This document shows positions 9,501 to 20,271 of a DNA stretch of 64,000 nucleotides, in pieces. A model generated the notes under the pieces. The model saw only the letters and a program-made list of their open reading frames with translations. It ran no database searches and was not told where the DNA came from. Location of the stretch: positions 2,557,913 through 2,621,912 of the forward strand of contig NC_023750.2 in assembly GCF_000499845.2 (NCBI RefSeq), written 5' to 3'. Origin of the DNA: Phaseolus vulgaris. Its lineage: Eukaryota; Streptophyta; Magnoliopsida; Fabales; Fabaceae. A program made the translations under genes and the position numbers. Numbering within the stretch: position 1 is the stretch's first letter; each line of letters begins with the position of its first letter.

Positions 9501-12207
9501 AGGCCTTGTTGAACCAAAAGAGCATGCATCTTCAACCGCCACAATCCAAAATCATTCAAACTAGTAAATTTCTTAACCTCATACTTTGTTGTGGAAGTCA
9601 TGATAATTGAATTCCATGCTCACCACACAAGTTTTTTCAGGAATAGCTTAAGCACAAATCCATTCTAAAGTGTCTAGCACTTTAAGGATAACGAAAACAG
9701 AATTTTGCAAACGATAACCAGAAAGAAACACAAGAATCAGGCAGAAATTTTTTGAGTTATCATTGTTATTTTTCTTTGTCTTCCCAAATTTCTCATGAAA
9801 CATTGGATCTCCCTACACGGTGACAAGTCAAAATTATTGAAATGCAGACTCTTGTACATAATAGTACATGGGAGTTGGTTCTTTTTCCCCTAACAGAAGG
9901 TGGTTTGTTGAAAATGGCTATATGTTATTAAATTTTGTCCTAAATGGTGATACTAACCAATTTAAGGTCCGATTAAAGCACAAGGCTACACTCCAATATA
10001 TGGTCTTGATTACCATGGCCCTCCATGGGCTTAAACAATCTTTAAGGGCGTGGTTTGGAAAATTGCAGAAATTTGGGATGAAACAAAGTTTAACTTAGCA
10101 TTGGGAATTGTTATTCTAGTCAAGTAGGCTCCAAATGTTGATAATTGGAATTAAGACCGTAAGGGAGGGTTGTTGTATGAAGATAAAGGAAATACTGAAA
10201 TTTCTAGTTATTGTGATTTGTGAAGCTAATTGGGCGTGGTCTATTATAGATAGATGTTGGGATCATTCCACTATAGGGTATTGTATATGCATTTGAGAAA
10301 ATGTTATCTCTTGGAAGAACAAAAACCAAAATAGTGTTTCTCTATGTGCTAAAGCAGAGTATAGGACTATGGCCTTAGCCACTGTCAGTTGGTGTGGATC
10401 AAACAACTCCTTCAAGAACTAAAGTTCTTTGAAATTCAGACAATGAAATTTTATTGTGATAATCAGATACCTCTCTACCTTGTCTCCAATCTGGTGTTTC
10501 GTGAGAACTAAACATATAGATATTGATTCTCATAATCACAGAGAAATTGTTGTCCAAGGAGATTACTACTATGTTTGTCAGCTCAAATAATCCCCCTGCT
10601 TATATTTTGACTAAATCCTTGAGGAGACCACGTATTCAGTTTATATATTCTAAGCTTGAAGCATAAAATTTATTTTATATTATTATGTGTTTTGTATTGA
10701 TCAATTTTCTTTTCCTTTTTCTGCTGTAGATGTCTGGGCAGGTGCAACACAGTCTGCATTCCTGCTATCAAACTGTACCTTCTGACTTTGGTTACAGACA
10801 CACACAAATATGTGTGTTGAAAGTTGTTTGAATTTTGTTGGTGTTAAAAGATAATCTTGCTAACAATTACATTTATATTTATAATACTTACTGATACGAG
10901 CAGTTACTTAGAAATATCTATTCTAACAATTGAAACAAGAAAAATAAAAGTCACATATAGTTAGGGGCATTTATGTGTAGTTACAAAATCATAATATCAA
11001 ACAAATTTGAAGAAGAAACATATATACAGCTTGATCTATGCAAGCAGCACTGGTCTACTATGGACATAACCTTCTTGCTAGAAACTCTAACATTGTGTTC
11101 TGACCAATTTAAACCAATTACAACATGCAGCATACACACAAAACTCTGGCACTTCTTATTTCTCTATAAAATTGAATACAACGAAAATGATTCCAGTATG
11201 TAGGCATAAATAACCACAGTTCCTTCAGAACTAGAATGAGTCTATTTTAAAACTGTCCTCATCCAAACCTCAAATTACTAGTACAAATAAAATTAATATA
11301 AAAGCACCCTTGCACGATAACAAATTTACAAAGATAAACAGAAAACAAAGTAAGATGAGATTATCTAAAATAAGCATATGAGTCTGACCTCCTTCTCGTT
11401 GCCATAAATTTGCGCACAATCTATATGACGGTACCCAACCTGCATCAATATCATCCACTATAATAACCCATCTTTCCTCCAAAACCATACACTCTACTAG
11501 ACAAATCCGTCAAGCAAATAACCACAATACAAATAAAGAAAAATGGCTCAAATTTGGATACTTCTCATTTTTCATAAAAACACAAAAAAAGATCAAATCC
11601 AAGGATTGAATTTCTTTCTCCGTCAATTGTTGCTAGATGACATAATAACAACTTTTACCAGCAAATTTCTCATCATCAAGTGAGATGAACATTCTAATAG
11701 ATTACACATATCTATAAACTTCTTACCATCTGTTTGAACAAAGTTCTTCCTAACCTAATCACTCCTAAGAAAGCAAAATTATAAGAAAAATACATACCAA
11801 ATAATTTATAAAACCCCTTTTATATAACTTCTCTAAACTCCTAACTACAATGTAACTTTTCTAAATTCTTGTAAAAGCTGTCCTTTGTATTTTGTTTTTT
11901 CTACTAAAATAGTCAAGAGAATCCGTATAAGAATACCCTTGATTAAAGATATACCAATTCAGATACTCTCAAAACTCATCATTTAACAATACTATGACTC
12001 TCTTCACTCCAAAAAGATTGCAGTTTAATGAAAGAGAAAGTATGAAATGAATAGAAAAGAGTAGTGAATGAAGTGTGGAACATTTGTTGCAGTGGTCAAG
12101 GCGTGAGCAACAACGCCAGGTTCAGCGAGCCAGGTCCCCAAACCAACGGAAGGTATCTTTGCTCCTGTGTTCAACTCGAACAATCCAAGATCGTCGTTGC
12201 CGCCCAT
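6516..12207 (-). CDS. NADPH-dependent aldo-keto reductase, AKR4C type (left paralogue), 7 exons, 306 aa
   Basis: Predicted cytosolic NADPH-dependent carbonyl reductase of the AKR superfamily. Family members reduce reactive aldehydes and ketones. Exons on the minus strand are 12082-12207, 11389-11439, 7977-8053, 7803-7890, 7428-7682, 6821-7060 and 6516-6599. All are in frame and give 306 residues. The start [20 protein letters not shown] is typical. The catalytic tetrad is complete: Asp49 and Tyr54 ([11 protein letters not shown]), Lys83 (ITSKLW) and His116 (IHWPV). Cofactor motifs GVSNFS, NQVELHP and [13 protein letters not shown] are present. Exon sizes match the plus-strand paralogue (20272-25244) except that exon 5 is 21 nt and exon 6 is 9 nt shorter, both in substrate-pocket loops. 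Intron 2 (3.3 kb) carries two copia fragments, and intron 5 carries a dispersed repeat. The exon 1 donor (AAT/GTTCCA) is weak. It is apparently functional, but expression is unknown. Confidence 0.85.
7108..7290. repeat. Dispersed legume repeat inside intron 5 of the left aldo-keto reductase
   Basis: A segment with 'gatactatattaaa', 'ttataaagtgaggtttgtc' and 'cttatatactaag'. This is the recurring pattern of a repeat I know from legume introns and intergenic DNA. Related copies lie at 19590-19870 and 53320-53660. It is non-coding and its termini are not clear. Confidence 0.5.
8450..9601 (-). mobile_element. Ty1/copia fragment: gag and protease region, in aldo-keto reductase intron 2
   Basis: The gag start [20 protein letters not shown] (9601 downwards) continues, after a frame change near 9400, as '[20 protein letters not shown]' and '[14 protein letters not shown]'. 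A CCHC-type knuckle ('[14 protein letters not shown]', about 8890-8950) follows. Then comes a protease-upstream stretch resembling '[20 protein letters not shown]' and '[19 protein letters not shown]' (about 8480-8640). Several frame breaks make it inactive. Integrase and RT are missing in this orientation. It lies antisense to the copia fragment at 9845-10670, so the two are separate insertions or a rearranged element. Confidence 0.85.
9845..10670 (+). mobile_element. Ty1/copia fragment: RT start and RNase H, in aldo-keto reductase intron 2
   Basis: Plus-strand frames show the RT entry 'TWELVPLP', a degraded '[18 protein letters not shown]' motif (about 9935-9990) and '[20 protein letters not shown]' (about 10018-10076). 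After a deletion of most of RT, a degraded RNase H follows: 'KQSIGLWP' in place of AEYRAMA (about 10350-10375), 'KFYCDNQ' (about 10445-10465), 'RTKHIDID' (about 10507-10530) and '[13 protein letters not shown]' (about 10605-10640). Stops and indels abound. Orientation is opposite to the gag fragment at 8450-9601 and to the host gene. Confidence 0.8.
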
Positions 12208-13390
12208 TCTCTACGGTGCAGAACGGAACCGAGGTTGTGGCTGTGATCAGAGAGAGAACTGTAACCGCACAAAGCAAATGCATGAAGAGACGATGAAAAC
12301 AACAAATGTTATTATTTAAGCAAGATAAATTATTCTTAATCCTTAACTGGCCGGAACAGTTAAAAATTAAAAAAAAAAAATCATATTTGTGTAACATTGT
12401 CAAAAACTAACATTTAAAAAAAAAATTATGTTGAAATTTCTAAAAATTCATTTATACAGAACACATGAAAATCTATATTTTCTCAAAATAAAATTAAAAT
12501 TTGAATAATAAAAGTCATAGATTATTATGAATAATATAGTTTAAGATGAGATGTTACATTCTCACTAACTCACAGTGATATAATGGATGGTTGAATAAGT
12601 GTTTAATGACAAATTTTGCATGCAACTCCACTTTTCCATTGGTTCTTCTGCATCTCTTTATGATTTCAAAAGTATCCTTTGAACAATCAATAACACCTTC
12701 TCTTTGAAGTATGAACATCGGAAGCTTCAAACTAACATTGGATTTAGGTTTAAAATGTAAATATCAAATTGTATAATTCGATTTATGAATTTAATTTTAT
12801 ATACTGATGTATAATTTGGTAAAAAAATCCTGAATCCAGTATTAAGGTTTGAAAAAAAAAATCTGGTAATATCTCAATACTTAATAAAATAGTTTTAGTT
12901 TATCAAATAATTTCAAACAAATTATATGACAATTGAATTTGGAATGGGGATTGCGATCAATGAAGATTTCTAAAACTTGTTCCAAAGGTTTTTCATCTTT
13001 ATTTTTTATTTTTTTTGAGAATTTTCTATTCAGAAACCAAGTTTTTTGGCATAAAAAAATGTTCAGAGGAGAAAAATCTCAAAGTTAGATTTAGTATAGT
13101 TCGGGCTAGTTCAGAACCGATCGGTACACTTGTCTCCAAATTCGAAAAAATGAATTTCTAAAGAGTCGAAGATGACCGTTGGAGTTCTTGAGGTGAGATG
13201 TGATCGCTGGAGGCATTTAATGCGTAACGGAGGTTTGACGTTTGCTTTTTAAAATGAAGTCGTGTTTTGATTAGAACTGTTATCAGAAACATCTAACGGT
13301 TGGGATTGAGTGTCGTTTCATATGCCGAATATTGTGAGCCATTGGATGAATATGGATATAACGATTTCGGGCGTACCCTCTCTCCTCTTT
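12208..13390. other. Intergenic: upstream region of the left aldo-keto reductase
   Basis: This would hold the promoter of the minus-strand reductase. A TATA-like 'cttaaataat' lies about 110 bp upstream of its ATG on the minus strand but is not convincing. The remainder is AT-rich and grades near 13080 into the GC-richer DNA of the next mobile element. Confidence 0.4.
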
Positions 13391-13394
13391 GGTT

Positions 13395-15320
13395 TCCTAT
13401 AAATAGGACATCATTTGTTCGAGGAAGTGTTTACACCTTTGTTGCACTGCATCTGGCAGTGCGAGAGACCTGAGTGACTCAGACGACTCTAAGTCAGACG
13501 GACCGAGTTACAAATGGATTGATCCACGCGTCTTAGATTCCCTACTTGCTTCAGGGATCCAAAATTTGTGGATAAATTCTTATCAAAAGTATCCTTCTTG
13601 AAACGAGATTCACCCTCAAACGCATTGATGGCCGATATTTGTGGTTATACCTACCGAGTGTGCCACGTTCGGGAAAACGCACCCCACGACTTCATTTTTG
13701 TGTATAATACATTTTTTTTTTCTGACTTACACGTCACCCTTCCTTTTGATGAATTCACCATGGGGATCCTTCAGATCCTCAATGTAGCGTCGACCCAATT
13801 GCATCCCAACTCGTGGGCGACCCTTCAGCCATTTAGAATTATTTGTGATATTTTTAAGATATTGCCTATGCTGCAATCATTTTTGTTCTACTATAATTCC
13901 CGTTCGAGTACTCCCATGAGTTGGTTGTCTTTGTCAAGTCCATCAAGGAGTATTCGGTTCGCACCTTACACCACGTCATACAAAAACTTCAAAGAAAAAT
14001 ATTTCAAAATTTTCGTGGAGTTGGACGGCAGACCCTGTTTTTACGATACGGATGGGAGGACAAAGTTTCATTTTCATTGGACTCAAACCCCCACAAGAAT
14101 TGTTTCCTGGCCGAGGCCTTCGTTGACTACGCGGGATAGAGAAATTTTTGTTGTTCTTGACCATCTCCTAAGTTACTTACTCGGGAGTTGGTAGCGTTGT
14201 ACGGGTCGTCCAAGAGGTGGATGGATTTTATTGGTATGTAGATTCTTATGGACTTGGCTGTATTCATTATGGTGATGTGTTTAATTCGTTTGTGTTTTGC
14301 AGCCATGGTGTCTCGAGTGGACCTAGGGCTAGGGGACTATTTGACACAACTAAGACGCCAGACGACCAAAAGAAAACTCAATAGTTTCGAGATGGTCGGA
14401 AAGGGCAACTCGACTGTTTTAGTGGACATAGTGCCTCCAATCACCACCGTCCCACCTGTGATCTGGAAAAGGGGTCGGCTCGCAAGGGCGGCCTAACAAA
14501 CTGTAGAGGCGGGTTCTTCTTCTTAGAAGGTTTCCATGCTCGACACACATCTGCAATTGGCGTAGGGTGTCCATGTTGCAATGTCACCCGAAGAGGAGAA
14601 CATATTGAAGACCGTCCCCACGAATAGCTTAATTACGGAGTTCATCGTGCTCCAAAGTCGAGCACTAGTGGTCGGTCGCACTCTTGGAGAAGAGTTAGAA
14701 AAAACCTTTTTCGTGGTGCTGACCAAGTTGAAGACTGAGATGGCCGAGTCTACAAGCCCGTTAAAGGCAACATTGGAGGCGATGGAAGCATTTAAGGAGA
14801 AAATGCACCAAGACAGTGCTGAAGTTGAGAAAGCCAGGAGGCCCTAAAAGCCGAGCTGGAGGTGGAAAAGGCCGAGCGCACAAAAGAAAATGTTGAGGCT
14901 AGAGAGAGAGAAAGCACTAATCGCCGAGGTGGAGAAGTGCCAAATCTTTATTTTGCATATAAGCGATGACTGCTTCCATCAAGGCCTTTGTCAAGTGGCC
15001 TTCTTCCACAACATGCCTGCCGAAGACACTCAATACGACGTCGATAAAGTTGTCGTGGAAGGGAAGGTAGTACGGATCGATGGAGGTATGGACGAGGCAA
15101 TGAAGGATGCCGAAGGTAATGCAGAAAATGTCACCACCTCGCACAATGAGCCAGAGTCGTCTTTTGAGGAGTTATTTGATCTAATATTAATGAAAATATA
15201 TTGGTTAATGAAAATATCTTGGACCCGATATGTGGGCGTAAAACAATATTTACTTGTAATTTCATATTTGTTTTGTATAACTACTTCTTATATATTAGAA
15301 TGTATCTCTGCCTACTGATT
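13395..15320 (+). mobile_element. Remnant of a gypsy-type element: promoter-like LTR end and gag-like ORF
   Basis: A TATA box (cctataaatagga, about 13396-13408) and a leader precede a 208-codon frame (13568-14194). It contains 'TQLHPNSWATLQPFRIICDI' and 'APYTTSYKNFKEKYFKI', the signature I associate with the plant 'putative gypsy-type transposon' domain, where LAPxQLHPNSW is the usual hallmark. Further pieces follow in other frames: 14248-14496 (basic, 'LRRQTTKRKLNSFEMVGKGN'), 14581-14847 (helical) and 14890-15318 (charged, coiled-coil-like start LRLEREKALIAEVEKCQ). Base composition is more GC-rich than the surroundings. No RT or integrase is seen, so this is a 5' or gag fragment. Confidence 0.6.
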
Positions 15321-16680
15321 GTCAGATCGTAATGTATGTTTGAACGACTTATGGTAAAAGTTGAACCTTGAGTACTTTCACCTTAATGACGATAACAATA
15401 TGGCTGGTTGAGCCTCCTTTATATTCTGTCTTAAAAAATATTTTAAAACATTAGTACACATGTATGATCATTTGCTCGTATACATAGTACACTCATCGCA
15501 GTTCACAACACAGCAAGAAAAGCTAGGGTAAGTTAGTGAAAATATAATTTTATAATATGCATAATTAAATCAAAAGAGAAAACCAAATTATATGAATCAA
15601 TTTCAGAATTATTCAATCTTCTTCAAATCCCAACTTAAAACAATCACATAGATCTCACATGGATCTACACATCTAGGATATTCAACAAACATAATAATAA
15701 ATAACGTCTTCTGGATGACCCCTATGAAGTAAGTCCTATCAGAGACTAACACTTGATCCAAAGATTACCAGCGAATCCAATAGAAAGGATTATGGTAAGT
15801 TCAATACAACTCAAGTCGTGCATCTCATATGTCACGGTGTGCATGAAATGCCCCATCAGCTTCTCACCATCTAATATCTTAGTCTATGTGACTTAGATCA
15901 TCAGTGAAGTTTGGAGATCTTTGTTATCACATAGGCATCAATACATTATACACATACAAACATCAGTCCATACATTATCCCAAATGTATGAATTCAATTC
16001 CATACCATTTTCATCATACAGCAACATTCAAAACACGATTCACAACATTCAAAAGTCTATTTAACATAAGAAAAACAACACTTAAATACTAAACCATAAA
16101 AATATAATATTTCTACAAGTTTAAATAATATATAAACAAACAACACAATATATAAACACACAACATTTCTACAAGAGAAATTGAATATTGGAATCACTTC
16201 CCTCCAGATCCAGATCTTCTATCCTAGAGTGCTATTAAAAAAAAATTAAAGTTAGCTTCCATTACCTTAATTGTTTGCTTTCCAAGCAACCTTTAGAATT
16301 TTATCCTCCCAGTATGAATAAGCTTTAAGATTTAAGGGCATAATGCAAGTTATCCAAACATAATAGAAATTTAGTATATAATAAAATAAGTTGAGAGAAT
16401 TACTTTTTCTCAACTGACTCCATCAAGATTGATGACTAAATCCTAAGGAAAAACAGAGAACAAATGATCTTTAGAGAAAAAATGAGCTTACTTTGTTTGA
16501 AGATCTGATCGGATAGAAATGTTCCTTAACTTCTCAGTTTTAACGTGGTGCGATCAGATTCTATTATAGATGATGTATAAAGTGAGAAATGAAGAAAGAA
16601 AGGAGAAGATTGGAGAGGTAGAGAGAAAAAGAAATAAAGAAGGCACCGTTGGGGGAGAGTTTCTATGTTTTTAAATATAC
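15321..16680. other. Repeat-like DNA without recognisable coding domain
   Basis: Sequence of dispersed-repeat character, with phrases such as 'gatctcacatggatctacacatc' and 'gtgcatgaaatgccccatcag', probably an LTR or untranslated part of a retroelement, possibly the end of the preceding remnant. No open frame with a known motif. Confidence 0.35.
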
Positions 16681-17308
16681 GTTGTTACAATTATAATAAT
16701 AGTAATATTTGTGTGAAAAAAAGGTGTACCGTATTTAGATTATTCATCTTTTAATAAAAAATAATAATGTATTTATTTAATAAAAAAATTGTTAAATAAT
16801 TTTTTAATTTCAAGATAATTAAATAATTTTTTTTAGAAATAAGTGTTACAAATAATATATAATAATAATTTTTATCTTTTAATATATATAATTTATCCTT
16901 TAAAAAATAATATACCCATTTGTTATAATTTAACAAATAAATTCATTAAGCTAAACTCATCAATAGTAATTTGTTTAATTTCTTATTTAAGAAAGAATTT
17001 ATTGTTACAAAATTATAAGATTATCATATTCTAAATTCATTATATATATATATATTAAAATTTATAATAATATTTATAAATTTACGTTATATATTAATTT
17101 AATAAAATTAAAATTTTAAAAATATTTAGAAAACGTGGATACAACCATTTGATAACTTGTCACTAAAAATAGTATGCATATTAAAAAAATTGTAATTATG
17201 AAAAATAATATAAAATATAGGTATAAATTGGTTCTATATAAATTTGTTGAAAGTGTCTAGACATCGTTACGCGTATGAAAAATATAACCTGTATTTTTAA
17301 TTGAATGA
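16681..17308. other. Very AT-rich spacer
   Basis: Almost pure A/T with short (TA)n runs (about 17041-17054). Nothing recognised. Confidence 0.6.
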
Positions 17309-17844
17309 TAACTTATCGTGCAGGATACCTTTTATTATTTTTTATAACATTATTATCATTCATTTCGGAATAAAAATTATATTAACTTATTTTTAAAAAT
17401 ATAATTAAATTGAAAATATTTAAAATAATGACACCAAAATCAATTTTTTTTTTTATAATAGCTGACCCAAAATCTATTAGAACAAAAAAAAAATAGAATA
17501 GACGCAAAATAATGAATTAAGTTATTACTTGGGAAATAAAGCCGCATTCACAGTTTCTTACATGAAAAGAATGAGAATGTTTTTATATATTTATATGTAA
17601 GAAAGTTTGAAATAACAGAGCAAAATATTATAATATACTCTTCATGCTCTGTTTTCTGTACAATTAACAGAGCAACCCACTTTATTTTTTTCTTTTCATT
17701 TTCCATGAAATTCGTTACACCCATATGATCAAAGGATGCAAAAGATTAAAAATTTCACATTAAACGTTGAAAATAATCAGAAATTTCACATGAATTTAAT
17801 TACCAAGACTCACTCAAAGTTTCACACCACGAATACTCTGTTTC

Positions 17845-18063
17845 GTGTGGTCATGCATTGAAATGGGCTCTGGAAGAAAATCAAAGCACGCTAAATCGGT
17901 TCTGATCTCAATCTCCACCCAAAAACACAATGCATTTCACAAGAACATTCCATACATTAATGCAACCATTTCCACCTCAAACTCAAACCTTTTACCATTT
18001 CACAGACAGATTCAGAATAATAATATAAAACCAACAATAAAAGAACTCGTTGCAGTTTCATGA
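17845..18063 (+). CDS. Small open frame, 72 aa (right-arm copy)
   Basis: The nucleotide sequence over the frame is identical by eye to the left-arm copy on 2326-2544. The internal Met7 context (MGSGRKSKHAKS) could be the true start of a basic N-terminus that splices onward. No family recognised. Coding potential is unproven. Confidence 0.25.
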   Translation: MWSCIEMGSGRKSKHAKSVLISISTQKHNAFHKNIPYINATISTSNSNLLPFHRQIQNNNIKPTIKELVAVS

Positions 18064-18288
18064 TCAAACCATGAAAAACATTTGCAATTTCACAGTTATT
18101 CAAATTATGAAGACTGAATTGAAACATTCAACATTTGAAACCATGTTGTGACTATGAAATGGAATTGTGGATGAATTACTTGGTAGTTCCATTCTACATG
18201 CATCTCTACGTATACAAATACATGGCCATCATCGTGTTCATTAGTCTCAAACACAGAAGAAATATAGCACATTGTATAATCAAGAAGA

Positions 18289-18501
18289 ATGAGTTCTCCA
18301 TCGCGTTCTAAGAATGATGATAGCACCAGTGATTATTTGGGTGAAAAGAAAGATTCAGATGGAAATAAGGGTTCTTCTTCTTCAAATGGAAGAGAAAAAC
18401 AGCATCGTAGCACTGCTGATTACATGGTTCGTTCTGAAGATCCTAAACTCAGAAATGGTTCACGCTCTTCAAGCTATGCTTCTACTGGGAATAATCCTTA
18501 G
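18289..18501 (+). CDS. Small hydrophilic open frame, 70 aa (right-arm copy)
   Basis: Starts MSSPSRSKNDDSTSDYLGEK and ends SYASTGNNP. Ser/Asn/Lys-rich and likely disordered. It lies about 225 bp downstream of the 72-aa frame and about 90 bp upstream of the LTR-like end. In left and right copies the start, stop and frame are preserved, with two substitutions. Candidate readings are the last exon of an unrecognised plant gene, or a host fragment carried by an LTR element. Confidence 0.3.
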   Translation: MSSPSRSKNDDSTSDYLGEKKDSDGNKGSSSSNGREKQHRSTADYMVRSEDPKLRNGSRSSSYASTGNNP

Positions 18502-18593
18502 AGGTAAAAAAAACATTGCCTAAATTATTTCAAAATTCAATGTTTGTATTCATTAAAAGAAGAAAAGTTCAAAAACAAAGGAAGTGAGTCAAG

Positions 18594-18806
18594 TGTTGTT
18601 GTGTAGCATGTAGTGTTGTATCAGTTATGAAAAAATAAATTTGGTAATTAGGTTCTATAAAGTAGTTATGTAGCAGATAAAAGGATTATATATCCTAAAT
18701 TTGTTTTAATTATTGCAACAATACTTTAAGGTGGTTGTAATCTCTATATTTTGTACAATCAAAATAAAAGTTGTTCTGATTTCAACTTTCTACCTGGTAT
18801 CAAGAT
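18594..18806 (+). mobile_element. LTR-like end with primer-binding-site-like motif (right arm)
   Basis: Begins near a purine-rich tract (aaaggaagtgag) then TGTTG, includes 'gttgtaatctctatattttg' and 'caatcaaaataaaag', and ends 'tttctacc' plus TGGTATCAAGAT (18795-18806). This arrangement is typical of the 3' part of a short copia or TRIM LTR followed by the initiator-Met tRNA primer site. There is no partner LTR nearby on this strand. Confidence 0.4.
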
Positions 18807-19589
18807 TGGTTCTGATGTGGTTGGACTCTATAAGGATAAATTAACTAATCTTTTTTGAATCCAATAATTTATAGATTAACTTATTCTTAACAATTAAACT
18901 AAGAGAAAAAAAAATATTGAATTACATAATTCAATAGTTTTTAATTAAAAAATTAATCTCAAAATTTATTATTGAATTAAAAATTTATAAGTAATAATGT
19001 GTAAAAAAATTAAGAATTTTTAATTATTTTCTTATCATTATTTTTTAATATTGACAAGAAAAATTATTATAATTCAACAAGATCACACTAAATGTTAACC
19101 TAATTTCATTCAAAAGAAAGAAAATGGGAGAAATAAAAAGAAACAAATAGAGTGAAAAGTATGATCATTCGATCATATATAGCAACAAGATGATGAAATA
19201 ATTTGGAAAAAAATAATTTTTATTAATTATTTTCTCTAATATTTAAGTGAAAAATAAAATATACGAGACTCAATAGAAAATCAAATCTTTCTTCATCATT
19301 TTCCTATCTTTGTCACTTTCCACTTTAGAATTTCGGTTCAAATGTATGAGAGGCATGAGTGAAATATAATGGAATGAATGCACAATATCTTCTTACAACC
19401 ATCAGAGCATAAGAGAGAGAAAGAGAAAAGAGAGAATGATACTATCACACATATAATATCTTTCTCACACATGAAGTGTCTTTATTGTTAATGTATATAT
19501 ATTGAATACATATATTATATAATAAATTTTGATAATTTGAATTTAGTTTTTCTTCGTCGACTAGAGATTAAGATATTTTTCTGTATAAA

Positions 19590-19870
19590 AGTGGGTGTAA
19601 ACTTCAATCTTATGAGTCAGTTTTATGGAGTTGAATTAAACTTAAAGTTCACTTTGTAATATGGTATAAAAACCATTTCGAATCTATCCTAACGAGTGTT
19701 TGTGTTGGACCTATCGTGCCACCTATTATCGGATCATCCATAATATAAAGTCTTTGACAGTCTTGACGTGAGGAAGTATGTTAATATTCCACATTAACTA
19801 GAGATTAAAGTCTTTCATTATAGTGAAACCTCACGTCAATTTTATGAAATTGATTTACACTTAAATATAC
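19590..19870. repeat. Dispersed legume repeat (copy upstream of the right aldo-keto reductase)
   Basis: Contains 'gtgtaaacttcaatcttatgag', 'aagttcactttgtaatatgg' and a 'cattaactagagattaaagtc' boundary reminiscent of the family seen at 7108-7290 and 53320-53660. Non-coding. Confidence 0.45.
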
Positions 19871-20175
19871 TTCATAATAAATATTAAATTAGTTTTTAAA
19901 TGTTACTGTGTATCAACAACAAACTATTATTAAAAGTCAGTTAGATGACTCTGACGTAAAAATCTTAAATATAATAATATAATAATATTTTAAATTAAAA
20001 ATTATTAAAATATTAATTTTTTGGTATGTGGTATATTTTTTTCAATTTGCGTTAAAAAAGTGCAAGAGACTCCACAGTAATAATAGTTGGTAGTTCTAAA
20101 AAGACTAAATCGAGCGCACTACTCGGTCATACTCTGTTTCATCGGTGGCACCCAAAACGTGACACAAACAAACAC

Positions 20176-20203
20176 TATAAAATAGATCTGGCACTATAAA
20201 ATA
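20176..20203 (+). promoter_or_regulatory. Duplicated TATA box of the right aldo-keto reductase
   Basis: CACTATAAAATA occurs twice, with TATAAAATA at 20176-20184 and 20195-20203, 68-96 bp before the ATG at 20272. Either can serve as TATA box with transcription starting roughly 20205-20230. Confidence 0.6.
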
Positions 20204-20271
20204 CACTGACACTGGCGCCATAGAAGCTTTCAATCACCGTTTCATTCGCACTTTCGGTTTGCGAGAAGAAA

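Larger units (their letters stand above)
17309..19207 (+). repeat. Right arm of the 1.8-1.9 kb inverted repeat (partner 1275-3080)
   Basis: Inverted, near-identical copy of 1275-3080 at 14.2 kb distance. The junction sequences match at both ends before abrupt divergence. It is longer than the left arm mainly because of an extra block of about 116 bp at 18875-18990, between the matching 'ccaataatttata' and 'gtaataatgtg' segments. It carries the right copies of both small open frames and of the LTR/primer-binding-site-like end. Confidence 0.9.

Noticed and set aside
16751..17034. Open frames in the AT-rich stretch on both strands
   Set aside because: Composition artefacts (Lys/Asn/Ile/Tyr runs) with no motif.
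18105..18326. Frame on the strand opposite the 70-aa ORF, present in both arms (also 2063-2293)
   Set aside because: The arms are near-identical throughout, so conservation adds nothing. It overlaps the candidate ORF and has no recognised motif.
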